A stretch of 64,000 bases of DNA from contig NZ_AQOH01000021.1 in assembly GCF_000364705.1 (NCBI RefSeq), positions 1-64,000 on the forward strand, in the 5' to 3' direction. Numbering within the stretch: position 1 is the first letter of the stretch; every line of letters begins with the position of its first letter. Shown here in pieces: positions 26,503 to 37,560 of the stretch. A program made the translations under genes and the position numbers. This DNA is from Pseudomonas fuscovaginae SE-1. GTDB taxonomy: Bacteria; Pseudomonadota; Gammaproteobacteria; Pseudomonadales; Pseudomonadaceae. The notes beneath the pieces were generated by a model that saw only the letters and a list, made by a program, of their open reading frames with translations, was not told where the DNA came from and did not search any database.

Positions 26503-27924
26503 ATGAAGTTGTCCATGCCGCGATTCGATCAAGCCCCTGTCTTGGTGGTCGGCGATGTCATGCTCGACCGTTACTGGCATGGTGGTACCTCACGGATTTC
26601 CCCTGAGGCGCCGGTACCGGTGGTCAAGGTCGAGCAGATCGAGGACCGCCCGGGCGGTGCTGCCAACGTTGCCCTGAACATTGCCGCGCTGGGTGCGCCG
26701 GCGTCCCTGGTGGGTGTCACCGGTGACGATGAAGCCGCCGACAGCCTGACCAACAGTCTCAAGGGCGCGGGCGTGCGCGCCCTGTTCCAGCGCATTGCGC
26801 ACCAGCCGACCATCGTCAAGCTGCGGGTCATGAGTCGTCACCAGCAACTGCTGCGCATCGACTTCGAAGAACCGTTCGCCACCGACGCCCTGGCGCTGGG
26901 CGCCGAGGTGGACAACCTGCTCGAAGGCATCAAGGTGCTGGTGCTGTCCGACTACGGCAAGGGCGCGCTGAAGAATCACCAGGCGCTGATCCAGGCGGCG
27001 CGGGCACGGGGCATTCCGGTGCTGGCCGATCCCAAGGGCAAGGATTTCTCGATCTATCGCGGAGCCAGCCTGATCACGCCGAACCTCAGTGAGTTCGAAG
27101 CCATCGTCGGCGCTTGTGCCGACGAGCACGAGCTGGTGTCCAGGGGCGCCAAGCTCATGCAGGACCTCGACCTGGGGGCCTTGCTGGTCACCCGTGGCGA
27201 GCACGGCATGACCCTGTTGCGTCCCGATCATCCGGCCCTGCACCTGCCGGCCCGGGCACGTGAAGTGTTCGATGTGACGGGTGCCGGCGATACGGTGATT
27301 TCCACCCTGGCCGCGGCCATCGCCGCCGGCGAGGAACTGCCCCATGCCGTAGCCCTGGCCAACCTGGCGGCGGGCATCGTGGTTGGCAAGTTGGGTACGG
27401 CGGCCATCAGCGCGCCGGAGTTGCGGCGCGCCATCCAGCGCGAGGAAGGTTCCGAGCGCGGGGTGCTGGGGCTCGAGCAACTGCTGCTGGCGGTGGATGA
27501 CGCCCGGGCGCACAACGAGAGGATCGTCTTCACCAACGGCTGCTTCGACATCCTCCACGCCGGTCATGTGACCTATCTGGAGCAGGCGCGGGCCCAGGGT
27601 GATCGGTTGATTGTCGCGATCAACGACGATGCTTCGGTCAGTCGCCTGAAAGGTCCGGGACGGCCGATCAACAGCGTCGATCGGCGCATGGCGGTCCTGG
27701 CCGGCCTTGGCGCGGTGGATTGGGTGATCAGTTTCCCGGAGGGGACTCCGGAGAACCTGTTGAGCAAGGTCAAGCCCGATGTGTTGGTCAAGGGTGGCGA
27801 CTACGGTATCGACCAGGTGGTCGGCGCCGACATCGTCAAGGCTTACGGCGGCACGGTGAAGGTGCTGGGGCTGGTGGAAAACAGCTCGACCACGGCGATC
27901 GTCGAGAAGATTCGCAGCAACTGA
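26503..27924 (+). CDS. hldE: Bifunctional heptose-7-phosphate kinase / heptose-1-phosphate adenylyltransferase
   Basis: Makes ADP-heptose for waaC and waaF. The N-terminal PfkB-type ribokinase domain (about residues 1-320) has the GAGDT anion hole in FDVTGAGDTVI. The C-terminal nucleotidyltransferase domain shows the (T/F)TNGCFDILHAGH motif near residue 345. The 473-residue length matches the family. ATG 26503 is chosen because MKLSMPRFDQAPVLVVGDVMLDRY starts the domain; 18 upstream in-frame bases also open with ATG. TTAATAT at about 26462 is a possible -10 element. A hairpin terminator follows. Confidence 0.96.
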   Translation: MKLSMPRFDQAPVLVVGDVMLDRYWHGGTSRISPEAPVPVVKVEQIEDRPGGAANVALNIAALGAPASLVGVTGDDEAADSLTNSLKGAGVRALFQRIAHQPTIVKLRVMSRHQQLLRIDFEEPFATDALALGAEVDNLLEGIKVLVLSDYGKGALKNHQALIQAARARGIPVLADPKGKDFSIYRGASLITPNLSEFEAIVGACADEHELVSRGAKLMQDLDLGALLVTRGEHGMTLLRPDHPALHLPARAREVFDVTGAGDTVISTLAAAIAAGEELPHAVALANLAAGIVVGKLGTAAISAPELRRAIQREEGSERGVLGLEQLLLAVDDARAHNERIVFTNGCFDILHAGHVTYLEQARAQGDRLIVAINDDASVSRLKGPGRPINSVDRRMAVLAGLGAVDWVISFPEGTPENLLSKVKPDVLVKGGDYGIDQVVGADIVKAYGGTVKVLGLVENSSTTAIVEKIRSN

Positions 27925-27929
27925 TCGTC

Positions 27930-27956
27930 GCCGGCCCCTGCTTGTCAGGGGTCGGC
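27930..27956. terminator. Hairpin between hldE and the convergent gene
   Basis: GCCGGCCCCTG and CAGGGGTCGGC form an 11-pair stem with one G-T wobble around CTTGT. It is followed by TTGT only. It lies between convergent genes and can serve both directions. Confidence 0.55.
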
Positions 27957-27966
27957 TTGTGGGCGA

Positions 27967-28929
27967 TTACTGGGCCTTGGCCGGTACGATCTTGCGCAGG
28001 ATCTGCCGGGCCCTGCCGGTCAGGCGTCTGAGCTTCGAATCCTTTTCCGGCTCTTCCAATCCCTGCTGACGGACCCAGTCCTTCCAGCGTATCCGCTCAT
28101 CGCGCACCAGCCAGCCGTCCTGGCGGGCGAAGCTTTCCGCCAGATACAGGCCGCGCGTGCTGGCGGCAATCAACTGATCCTTCTTCAGCGTGTACAGCTC
28201 GGCGCAGGGCTGGCCGTCCTGCAGGGGCATCAGGTAGAGGTCGGGACGGGAACGGTTCAGCCGGGCCACCAGTTCGTCGTTTTCCAACCGCTCGTCGACA
28301 TGGAACAGGCTCAGGGACTTGGCTTCCCGTGGTACGTCCAGGCGCAGGTCGTAGATCAGTTGCAGCGAGGCGGTCGGCAGGTGTACGTAGGCCCGTGGCC
28401 GCTCCATCAGTTGCTGGGCGCCGCAACGTACCGGCAAGGCCGAGCCCGACAGTGGGGTCAGGCGAAACGGCAGCGCCTCGCGATAATGCAGGGCGGCGGA
28501 GTAGGGCGCCGGCAGCCAGGTGTCGTTGAACCGCCCACTGAGCCAGCCTTCCGGTGTTTCCAGCAGGCACTCCTCGGCGATTTCCTGGATGGCGGTGTGC
28601 AGCGGCAGGTTCAGTTCCTGGGCCGGGACGTAGCCGGAAATCAGCTTGAGCACCACGTCGCCACGGTCCTGTCGGCGCTGGCGGACCAGCACCCAGTAAT
28701 CGCGGTTCTGCCAGTGCAGCGTGAGTCGCACCGAAACCCCGAGGTTGGCCAGTTCCAGGGCAAAGCGCCCGGCGTCGGCGACGTCCACCGGTTTGCGCTT
28801 TTGCAGGGTTTGCGCAAAGTTCAGCGGCATCCCGACGCTCTGGTAGCTCAGGCCTTCGGGAGTCGCTTCGACGAACAGGGGCAGGGTCTTGAAGTTGCTG
28901 GGGTTCTTTCTGATCAGTGTTCGCGGCAT
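27967..28929 (-). CDS. Conserved protein of unknown function (PA4993 position)
   Basis: A 320-residue soluble protein without signal peptide or membrane segment. I do not recognise a functional family. Homologues in Pseudomonas carry misleading names such as metal ABC transporter ATPase, but no Walker motifs are present here. A short stretch near residues 135-150 (IQEIAEECLLETPEG) faintly resembles the REUxEE part of a Nudix box but lacks the preceding G and E spacing. The C-terminus is basic (KLRRLTGRARQILRKIV). ATG 28929 follows AAGGAG. It is 41 bases downstream of the aldo/keto reductase gene, on the same strand, and may be in its operon. Confidence 0.75.
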   Translation of the reverse strand: MPRTLIRKNPSNFKTLPLFVEATPEGLSYQSVGMPLNFAQTLQKRKPVDVADAGRFALELANLGVSVRLTLHWQNRDYWVLVRQRRQDRGDVVLKLISGYVPAQELNLPLHTAIQEIAEECLLETPEGWLSGRFNDTWLPAPYSAALHYREALPFRLTPLSGSALPVRCGAQQLMERPRAYVHLPTASLQLIYDLRLDVPREAKSLSLFHVDERLENDELVARLNRSRPDLYLMPLQDGQPCAELYTLKKDQLIAASTRGLYLAESFARQDGWLVRDERIRWKDWVRQQGLEEPEKDSKLRRLTGRARQILRKIVPAKAQ

Positions 28930-28970
28930 GTCGGCTCCTTCTTGCGTCGGGGTCGGCCGCGTGGGCGGCA

Positions 28971-29783
28971 TCAGTTCTGGCGAATGACCCGGGCTACGGT
29001 TGCCACGTTATGGGCGAGGTGCAGCGGATTGATGGTACCGACGATAGCACTGGCGACGCCGGGGTGCTCGAACAGCAGCTCAAAGCTGGCCCTTACCGGA
29101 TCGATACCCGGGCTCAGGCAGGCATGACCGCTGGCCAGGGCCTTTTTTACCAGAATCGCCTTGCCATGGGCAGCGGCATAGTCAATGACCGGTCGTTCGG
29201 CCTGTTCGTTCAGATTGTAGGTGATCATGGCGCAGTCACCCTGTTCCAGAGCTCTGAGGCCACCCTCGACGGTCTTTCCGGAAAAGCCGAACGCGCGGAT
29301 CTTGCCTTCGCGCTTGAGCTCGGAGAGGGTCTGGTAGACATCGCTCCCTTCGAGGATCGCCAGGTCGTTGCCGTCGGAGTGCACCAGCACCAGGTCGATG
29401 AAGTCGGTCTCCAGGCGCTGCAGGCTACGTTCCACGGAAAGACGGGTGTGCCCGGCGCTGAAGTCGTGGCGCGACTGGCCGGCCTCGAATTCCTCGCCGA
29501 CCTTGCTGACGATCACCCACTCATGACGTTGCCCGCGCAGCAGCGGGCCGAGGCGCTCTTCGCTGCGGCCATAGGCCGGTGCGGTGTCGATCAGGTTGAT
29601 CCCCAGGTCGCGGGTCAGCTTGAGCAACTGGCGGGCCTCGTCGTCATCGGGAATCTGGAAACCACTGGGGTACTTGACGCCCTGGTCGCGGCCCAGCTTG
29701 ACGGTGCCCAGGCCCAGCGGAGAGACGTTCAGGCCGGTGCTGCCCAGGGGGCGGTGCAGTTCGTGCAGGGTGGGCAGGCTCAT
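28971..29783 (-). CDS. Aldo/keto reductase
   Basis: A 270-residue NADPH-dependent TIM-barrel oxidoreductase. Visible family features are the N-terminal LGSTGLNVSPLGLGTVKLG, the catalytic DTAPAYGRSEERLG (D and Y), VIVSKVG (K), and LVLVHSDGND (H near residue 125). The substrate is unknown. The ATG at 29783 overlaps the stop of the FAD oxidoreductase gene (ATGA), so the two proteins are made together and may act in sequence. PA4992 is the syntenic counterpart. Confidence 0.88.
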   Translation of the reverse strand: MSLPTLHELHRPLGSTGLNVSPLGLGTVKLGRDQGVKYPSGFQIPDDDEARQLLKLTRDLGINLIDTAPAYGRSEERLGPLLRGQRHEWVIVSKVGEEFEAGQSRHDFSAGHTRLSVERSLQRLETDFIDLVLVHSDGNDLAILEGSDVYQTLSELKREGKIRAFGFSGKTVEGGLRALEQGDCAMITYNLNEQAERPVIDYAAAHGKAILVKKALASGHACLSPGIDPVRASFELLFEHPGVASAIVGTINPLHLAHNVATVARVIRQN

Positions 29784-30955
29784 GGCAGCAGTTGTTCCCA
29801 GGCGGTTTGTGTCATGGCGGGGCGAGGCAGCTCGGGCAATGCCGGCGCATGGCTGGGCTGGATGCCATCGCGCTGCAGGCTGGCGATGACCCGGTCGGCG
29901 AAGTCTGGCGCCAGCGCCAGCTTGGTCGGCCAGCCGACCAGCAGGTGCCCGTCGTCGGCGAGAAAGGCATTGTCCGGACGGGTCAGGCCTGTTTGCTGTG
30001 GCTCGGCGCGATCGACCCGCAGGGTGGCCCAGCGGCTCTGGCTCTGGTCGATCCAGGGCAGCAGGTTCTCCAGTTCCTTGCGTGCGGCGGCAATCTGCTC
30101 GGTGCTGTCGCGTGCGACGCCTTCGGCCTCGGCGATGTCGCCGCCGAGGTACCAGACCCATTGGCCATCGGCCGCCGGGTGGGTGGTGACGGTGATCCGT
30201 GGCTTGGGGCCGCCGCCCAGGCAGTGGGCATACAGTGGTTTGAGGCTCGGGCCCTTGACCAGCACCATGTGCAACGGACGTGTCTGCATCGCCGGTTGGC
30301 TCAGGCCCAGCGCGCTCAGCAGTTCGGCATTGCCGGCGCCGGCACTCAGCACGATGCGCTGGGCGCGGATCTCGCGGTCATCGACGCGCAGGCCGACCAG
30401 TTGGTCGTTGTCGCGCAGCGGCTCGATCTTCCGCCCGGCGAGCAAGCCGTCGCCCGCCAGTTCGGCCAGGCGTGCAATCAGGCTGGGGACGTCGACCACC
30501 AGTTCGGCCAGGCGATAGACCTTGCCCTTGAAACGTGGGTTCTGCAGGGCGGGCGGCAGTTGGTCACCCTTGACCTGGTCGACCCGGCCACGCACGGCCT
30601 TGCTGGCGAAGAAGCTGGTGAGGTTTCCGGCCAGGGTACCCGGCGACCAGAGGTAGTGGGCGTCCGATAGCAGGCGCACGCCGGAGAGGTCGAGTTCGCC
30701 GTTGCCGGCCAGGGCCTCGCGCCAGCGGCGCGGCATGTCGGCGATGGCTTCCGAGGCGCCGGTCAGGGCACCGTGCAGCGCGTACTTGGCGCCGCCATGG
30801 ATGATGCCCTGGGACTTCACGCTCTGGCCGCCGCCGAGGCTGGCGCTTTCCACCAGCACCGTCGAAAAGCCCTGGCGGCGCAGGCGCGCATTCAGCCAGA
30901 GGCCGGCAACGCCGGCGCCGACAATCAGGACATCGGTGGATATAGCGGATGGCAT
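29780..30955 (-). CDS. FAD-dependent oxidoreductase (DAO family)
   Basis: A 391-residue flavoprotein with the N-terminal Rossmann motif DVLIVGAGVAGLWLNARLRR and a following VESASLGGGQSVKSQGIIHGG typical of glycerol-3-phosphate or amino-acid oxidase-like DAO proteins. The FAD-closing segment is near residue 345. The substrate is unknown. It is the first gene of the unit with the aldo/keto reductase (PA4991-PA4992 order). The ATG at 30955 starts the fold directly. Confidence 0.88.
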   Translation of the reverse strand: MPSAISTDVLIVGAGVAGLWLNARLRRQGFSTVLVESASLGGGQSVKSQGIIHGGAKYALHGALTGASEAIADMPRRWREALAGNGELDLSGVRLLSDAHYLWSPGTLAGNLTSFFASKAVRGRVDQVKGDQLPPALQNPRFKGKVYRLAELVVDVPSLIARLAELAGDGLLAGRKIEPLRDNDQLVGLRVDDREIRAQRIVLSAGAGNAELLSALGLSQPAMQTRPLHMVLVKGPSLKPLYAHCLGGGPKPRITVTTHPAADGQWVWYLGGDIAEAEGVARDSTEQIAAARKELENLLPWIDQSQSRWATLRVDRAEPQQTGLTRPDNAFLADDGHLLVGWPTKLALAPDFADRVIASLQRDGIQPSHAPALPELPRPAMTQTAWEQLLP

Positions 30956-31024
30956 GCAGCGACCTCGGTTGTTCTGACTAAGGCCGCAGTATACAGGTTC
31001 GGGGAAGGCGTCGATGGCCTGCCA

Positions 31025-31357
31025 TCAATGCCCGGCGGTTTTCGAGAACAGCTGGATCACCACCACACCGAGAACGATCAGCGCCATGCCGAGCATGGCT
31101 GGCAGATCCAGTTTCTGCCCGTAGAGGAACAGCGCGGCAACGCTGACCATCACGATGCCCATGCCGGCCCAGACCGCGTAGGCCACGCCGACTGGCACCG
31201 TGCGCACCACCAGTGTGAGCATCCAGAAGGCGGTGGCATAACCGGCGATGATCAGGGCCAGGGGCAGCGGGGTGCTCAGGCCCTTGACCGCTTTCATGGA
31301 GACAGTGGCGATGACTTCGGCGCAAATGGCGATGGCGAGGTAGTAGTAGGCATTCAT
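31025..31357 (-). CDS. SMR family multidrug/quaternary ammonium efflux protein
   Basis: A 110-residue protein with four membrane helices. The helix-1 glutamate is present in AIAICAEVIATVSMK (E14), and the family region YAVWAGMGIVMVSVAALFLYGQ is conserved, as is the terminal IVLGVVVIQLFSK. It probably exports toxic cations by proton antiport as a dimer. Some SMR proteins export guanidinium instead; I saw no guanidine riboswitch upstream. It is divergent from a LysR-type regulator, which may control it. Confidence 0.9.
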   Translation of the reverse strand: MNAYYYLAIAICAEVIATVSMKAVKGLSTPLPLALIIAGYATAFWMLTLVVRTVPVGVAYAVWAGMGIVMVSVAALFLYGQKLDLPAMLGMALIVLGVVVIQLFSKTAGH

Positions 31358-31433
31358 GAAGTGATCTCCCCTGTCTTTTGGACCTGTTGACGGGTTGGCA
31401 TTTTAGTCGTCAGCCAGATGGGGTAAAGTCATT

Positions 31434-31456
31434 ACCTATCTGTATGAGAGATAGGT
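31434..31456 (+). promoter_or_regulatory. LysR-type operator overlapping the regulator ribosome site
   Basis: ACCTATCT (31434-31441) and AGATAGGT (31449-31456) form a perfect 8-base inverted repeat with a 7-base spacer. It ends 10 bases before the LysR gene ATG and contains its AGG ribosome element. This suits autorepression and divergent control of the SMR gene. Confidence 0.55.
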
Positions 31457-31466
31457 TGATCGCCCA

Positions 31467-32351
31467 ATGCAATGGAATCTGGAGCAGATGCGGCTGTTCG
31501 TGGATGTCGCCGAGCAGCGTTCTTTTTCCGCGGTGGCCCGTCAGCAGCGCAAGGCGCAATCGGCGGTCAGCTCGGCGATTGCCCTGCTCGAAGATGATCT
31601 TGGTGTGTTGCTGTTCGAGCGCAGCAGCGGCCGCCAGCCGAGGTTGACGGCGGCAGGGGAGTCTTTGCTGGAGGAGGCGCGCGAGGTGCTGCGCCAGTGC
31701 GAGCGTCTCAATGGCCGGGCCATGTCGCTGATGCGGGGGCAGGAAGCCTGCCTGCGTCTGGCCCAGGATGAGGCGATGCCCTACCAGTCGGTGGTCGACA
31801 GCCTGGAGGCGCTGGCCAACCGCTTTCCCAACCTCGAGGTGCAATTGACCAGCGCGGCCCAGGGTGATGTGGCGCGCAAGCTGGTGGAGCGGCGTGCCGA
31901 CCTGGGGCTGCTGTTCTACCACGACCAGATTCCCGAGGCCCTGGAGCGGCGGGTGCTGGGCAGGATCGAGATGGTCACGGTATGTGGTGTCGGCCATCCG
32001 ATGGCGGCGTTGGCGCGGGTGAATTGCCAGCAACTGGCGCAGCATCGGCAGTTGCTGATGTCGACGCAGTCGAGTGTCTACCCGGGCAGCGAGGCGGCGA
32101 GCCCGCGGGTCTGGCGGGCCGACAGCTTCTACGTGATGGCCGAGTGGTTGATCCGGGGCCTCGGCTGGGCCTGGCTGCCGCGTCACGTGGTGCAGTATCC
32201 GACGTACCAGGGGCAGATGGTCGAGTTGGTCAGCGAGTGGACGCCGCCGGCGCTGGTGGTCGAACTGGTCTGGCGCCGCGACGAGCCCCTGGGGCCGGCA
32301 GGACGCTGGCTGGCCGAGCGTTTTGCCGAACACTTGCAGGCGATTGGCTGA
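31467..32351 (+). CDS. LysR-type transcriptional regulator
   Basis: A 294-residue regulator. The N-terminal winged helix-turn-helix is clear (FVDVAEQRSFSAVARQQRKA, then SAVSSAIALLEDDLGVLLFE). The C-terminal effector domain starts near residue 90. It is divergent from the SMR efflux gene and has a palindrome at its own start, so it probably regulates itself and the pump. The inducer is unknown. It is followed closely by waaA but is unlikely to be functionally tied to it. Confidence 0.93.
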   Translation: MQWNLEQMRLFVDVAEQRSFSAVARQQRKAQSAVSSAIALLEDDLGVLLFERSSGRQPRLTAAGESLLEEAREVLRQCERLNGRAMSLMRGQEACLRLAQDEAMPYQSVVDSLEALANRFPNLEVQLTSAAQGDVARKLVERRADLGLLFYHDQIPEALERRVLGRIEMVTVCGVGHPMAALARVNCQQLAQHRQLLMSTQSSVYPGSEAASPRVWRADSFYVMAEWLIRGLGWAWLPRHVVQYPTYQGQMVELVSEWTPPALVVELVWRRDEPLGPAGRWLAERFAEHLQAIG

Positions 32352-32373
32352 AAACACAGTAAACTCCGCGGCC

Positions 32374-33651
32374 ATGAATAGAACTCTCTACACCTTGCTG
32401 TTTCATCTGGGGTTGCCGCTGGTGGCGGTGCGTCTATGGCTGCGGTCGCGCAAGGCGCCGGCCTATGCCCGACGGATCGCTGAACGTTTCGCCCGCGGCT
32501 TGCCGCCGATGCGTCCGGGCGGGATCTGGGTGCATGCGGTGTCGGTGGGCGAGAGCATTGCCGCCGCGCCGATGATCCGGGCGTTGCTGGCGCAGTATCC
32601 CGAGCTGCCGATCACCGTGACCTGCATGACGCCCACCGGCTCGGAGCGAATCCAGGCGTTGTTCGCCAATGAACCGCGCATCCAGCATTGCTATCTACCC
32701 TATGACCTGCCCTGGGCGGCGGCACGCTTCCTCGATACGGTGCGCCCCCGGCTGGCGGTGATCATGGAAACCGAACTGTGGCCCAACCACATCCACCAGT
32801 GCGCCCGCCGCGCGATCCCGGTGGCGCTGGCCAATGCTCGGCTGTCGGCACGCTCGGCCAGGGGCTATGCGCGGTTTGCCCGGCTGACCCGGCCCATGCT
32901 CGAGGAAATGAGCCTGATCGCGGTGCAGACCGAGGCCGAGGCCGGGCGTTTCCGGCAGTTGGGCGCCCGGGCCGAGTCGGTCCAGGTCACCGGTTCGATC
33001 AAGTTCGACCTGACCATCGACCCGCAACTACAGGTACGTGCGACCGAGTTGCGTGAGCAGTGGCAGGCCCGGCAGCGTCCGGTGTGGATTGCCGCGAGTA
33101 CCCACGAGGGCGAGGACGAAGTGGTTCTGGCGGCGCATCGGCAACTGCTGGGCAACTACCCGGATGCGCTGCTGATTCTGGTGCCGCGTCATCCGGAGCG
33201 TTTCAACGGTGTTTTCGAACTCTGCCGCCAGCAGGGTTTCCCGACGGTCCGGCGTTCGACCGGGCAGCCGGTCGGCGCGACGGATTCGGTTTTGCTCGGC
33301 GACACCATGGGTGAATTGCTGTTTCTCTACGCCCTGGCCGACAGTGCCTTCGTCGGCGGCAGCCTGGTGCCCAATGGCGGGCACAACCTGCTGGAGCCGG
33401 CTGCCCTGTGCAAACCGGTCCTGAGTGGGCCGCACCTGTTCAACTTCCTCGAGATCGCCGCGTTGATGCGCGAGGCGGGCGCGTTGCAGGAAGTCGATGA
33501 TGCCGAGGGGCTGGCGGTGGCGGTGCGCAGCCTGTTCGAACTGCCCCAGGATGCCCGCCGGATGGGCGAGGCGGGACTGAAGGTGATGCAGGCCAACCAG
33601 GGCGCCTTGCAGCGTCTGCTGGATGGGCTGGGGCGTCTGCTGGCACGCTGA
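32374..33651 (+). CDS. waaA: 3-deoxy-D-manno-octulosonic acid (Kdo) transferase
   Basis: Adds Kdo residues to lipid IVA, the step before heptose addition. The 425-residue GT30 enzyme begins with a membrane-associated segment (TLYTLLFHLGLPLVAVRLWL). It has the conserved GGIWVHAVSVGES motif with the catalytic glutamate (about residue 60), then ITVTCMTPTGSERI and ETELWPN. The donor-site region GGSLVPNGGHNLLEPAALCKPVLSGP is near residues 325-350. ATG 32374 is the only reasonable start. It lies outside the main LPS cluster, as in P. aeruginosa PA4988. Confidence 0.96.
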   Translation: MNRTLYTLLFHLGLPLVAVRLWLRSRKAPAYARRIAERFARGLPPMRPGGIWVHAVSVGESIAAAPMIRALLAQYPELPITVTCMTPTGSERIQALFANEPRIQHCYLPYDLPWAAARFLDTVRPRLAVIMETELWPNHIHQCARRAIPVALANARLSARSARGYARFARLTRPMLEEMSLIAVQTEAEAGRFRQLGARAESVQVTGSIKFDLTIDPQLQVRATELREQWQARQRPVWIAASTHEGEDEVVLAAHRQLLGNYPDALLILVPRHPERFNGVFELCRQQGFPTVRRSTGQPVGATDSVLLGDTMGELLFLYALADSAFVGGSLVPNGGHNLLEPAALCKPVLSGPHLFNFLEIAALMREAGALQEVDDAEGLAVAVRSLFELPQDARRMGEAGLKVMQANQGALQRLLDGLGRLLAR

Positions 33652-33663
33652 GCCCTGTTGCTT

Positions 33664-33770
33664 GATCGTTCCCACGCTCCGCGTGGGAATGCAGCCGGTG
33701 ACGCTCCGCGTCAAAGGGGCGGACGCGGAGCGTCCTGGGAGGCATTCCCACGGGGACCGTGGGAACGATC
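33664..33770. repeat. Pseudomonas intergenic inverted repeat
   Basis: The element opens with GATCGTTCCCACG and ends with CGTGGGAACGATC, with inner copies of TCCCACG.. and GACGCTCCGCGTC. It is about 107 bases long and can fold into a long stem with side hairpins. This GTTCCCACGCTCCGCGTGGGAATGC type is common between genes of fluorescent pseudomonads. It separates the convergent waaA and tolC genes. Confidence 0.8.
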
Positions 33771-33775
33771 GGGGG

Positions 33776-35215
33776 CTAGCGCTCCGACGGCGTCTTGAGG
33801 CTGGCCGACGCGGCCTTCGCCAGGTCCGGTGGCAGGAAGTCCTTGTCCGGGTTGTAGTCGGCCTTCAGGTAGCGCGACAGGGCGCTCAGGTCGTCCGGGC
33901 TCAAGGTGCCCGCGGCCTGCTTCAAGCGCAGGTTGTCGAGGATATAGTCGTAGCGGGTGTTGTTGTAGTCGCGCACCGAGGTGTACAGCTGGCGCTGGGC
34001 ATCGAGCACGTCGACGATATTGCGCGTGCCCACCTGGTAGCCTATCTCGGTCGCCTCCAGTGCACTCTGGTTGGAGATGATCGACTGCTTGCGCGCCTGT
34101 ACCTGTTCCACATCGGTGTTCACCGCCCGATGCAGGTTGCGGGTGTTTTCCACCACCTGCCGACGCAGGGCCTCACGTTGCTGTTCGGTCTGGCTCAGGC
34201 GCGAATAGGATTCGCGTACCTGCGAGCTGGTCAGTCCGCCGCTGTACAGCGGGATGTTCAACTGCAGGCCAACGGTGGTCTGCTTCACCGGCCCGCCATA
34301 GTTCTGGCCCAGGGTATTGGGGTTGGTCAGGCCGAAGCCGTCGTTGTCGCCGGCCTGGTACTGGGCGACGGCATCGAGGGTCGGGGCGTGGCCGGCCTTG
34401 CGCTGCTTGAGGGTTTCCTCGGCGGCGCTGACCGCGTAGTTGCTCGCCAGCAGGTTGAGGTTCTGCCTGGCGGCGGTATCGACCCAGGCCTTGGCGTCAT
34501 TCGGCGTTGGCGCCAGCACCGGCAGGGTGTGGACGATGCCCTGGATCGAGTTGTACTGGCGGTTGGTCAGGGTGATCAGCGCTTCGAACGCATCCTCGAC
34601 CTGGCGCTGGGCGACGATGCGGTTGGCCCGCGAGGTGTCGTAGCTGGCCTGGGATTGCAGGACGTCGGTCTTGTCCGACAGGCCGACGTCGAAGCGCTCG
34701 TTGGACTGGTCCAGCTGGCGCTTGAACGCCGCTTCCTCGGCCTTGGTCGAGGCCAGCGTATCCTGGGCGCGCAATACCGCGAAGTAGCGTTCGGCGCTCT
34801 GCAGGATCAGGTTCTGTTCGGTGGCCGAGAGTTGCAGCGCGGCCTGTTCGTTGACGTCCTTGGCCGCCTGGAACTGGAACCAGCGGTCGGCGCGGAAGAG
34901 CGGTTGGCTCAGGGTCGCCTGGTAGACGTTGGCACTACGGGTCGTGGTGACCGAGGGCCGGTCGATGGAGGTATGAACGTTGTTGCTGCTGGCGCCGGCC
35001 GACAGGTTCGGCAGCAGTCCGGCACGGGCCTGGGGCACGACTTCCTTGCGTGCGTCGTAATCGGCGCGGGCGGCGGCCAGGTCGGCGTTGTTGTCCAGGG
35101 CTTCCTGGTAGACGCTGACCAGGTCGGTCTTGGTCGACAAGGGCGCTTCAGCTGCCCAGACCAGTCCGTTGGTCGCACAAGACACGGCCAGGGCCAGTGA
35201 TAGTTTGCGCAGCAT
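33776..35215 (-). CDS. tolC: TolC family outer-membrane efflux channel
   Basis: A 479-residue trimeric outer-membrane channel for type I secretion and efflux. A signal peptide of about 21 residues ends at ..TNGLVWAAEAP. Two outer-membrane-factor repeats follow, each with a long coiled-coil-like helical stretch (about residues 145-200 and 340-400). The C-terminal part reads VGTRNIVDVLDAQRQLY, typical of TolC. No adjacent exporter genes are seen, consistent with a general-purpose TolC. The 3' end lies 5 bases from the intergenic repeat. Confidence 0.92.
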   Translation of the reverse strand: MLRKLSLALAVSCATNGLVWAAEAPLSTKTDLVSVYQEALDNNADLAAARADYDARKEVVPQARAGLLPNLSAGASSNNVHTSIDRPSVTTTRSANVYQATLSQPLFRADRWFQFQAAKDVNEQAALQLSATEQNLILQSAERYFAVLRAQDTLASTKAEEAAFKRQLDQSNERFDVGLSDKTDVLQSQASYDTSRANRIVAQRQVEDAFEALITLTNRQYNSIQGIVHTLPVLAPTPNDAKAWVDTAARQNLNLLASNYAVSAAEETLKQRKAGHAPTLDAVAQYQAGDNDGFGLTNPNTLGQNYGGPVKQTTVGLQLNIPLYSGGLTSSQVRESYSRLSQTEQQREALRRQVVENTRNLHRAVNTDVEQVQARKQSIISNQSALEATEIGYQVGTRNIVDVLDAQRQLYTSVRDYNNTRYDYILDNLRLKQAAGTLSPDDLSALSRYLKADYNPDKDFLPPDLAKAASASLKTPSER

Positions 35216-35249
35216 GAGGCGATCCTTGGAGTGAATATTACGGTGATAA

Positions 35250-37544
<2,295 letters not shown>

Positions 37545-37560
37545 CCCGGTTCGGACTCCT

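Noticed and set aside
27967..28929. Nudix hydrolase assignment for the unknown gene
   Set aside because: Only EIAEE resembles the box; the upstream G and E positions are missing.
31358..31466. Possible guanidine riboswitch upstream of the SMR gene
   Set aside because: I found neither the tandem ACGR hairpins of the mini-ykkC type nor a ykkC core.
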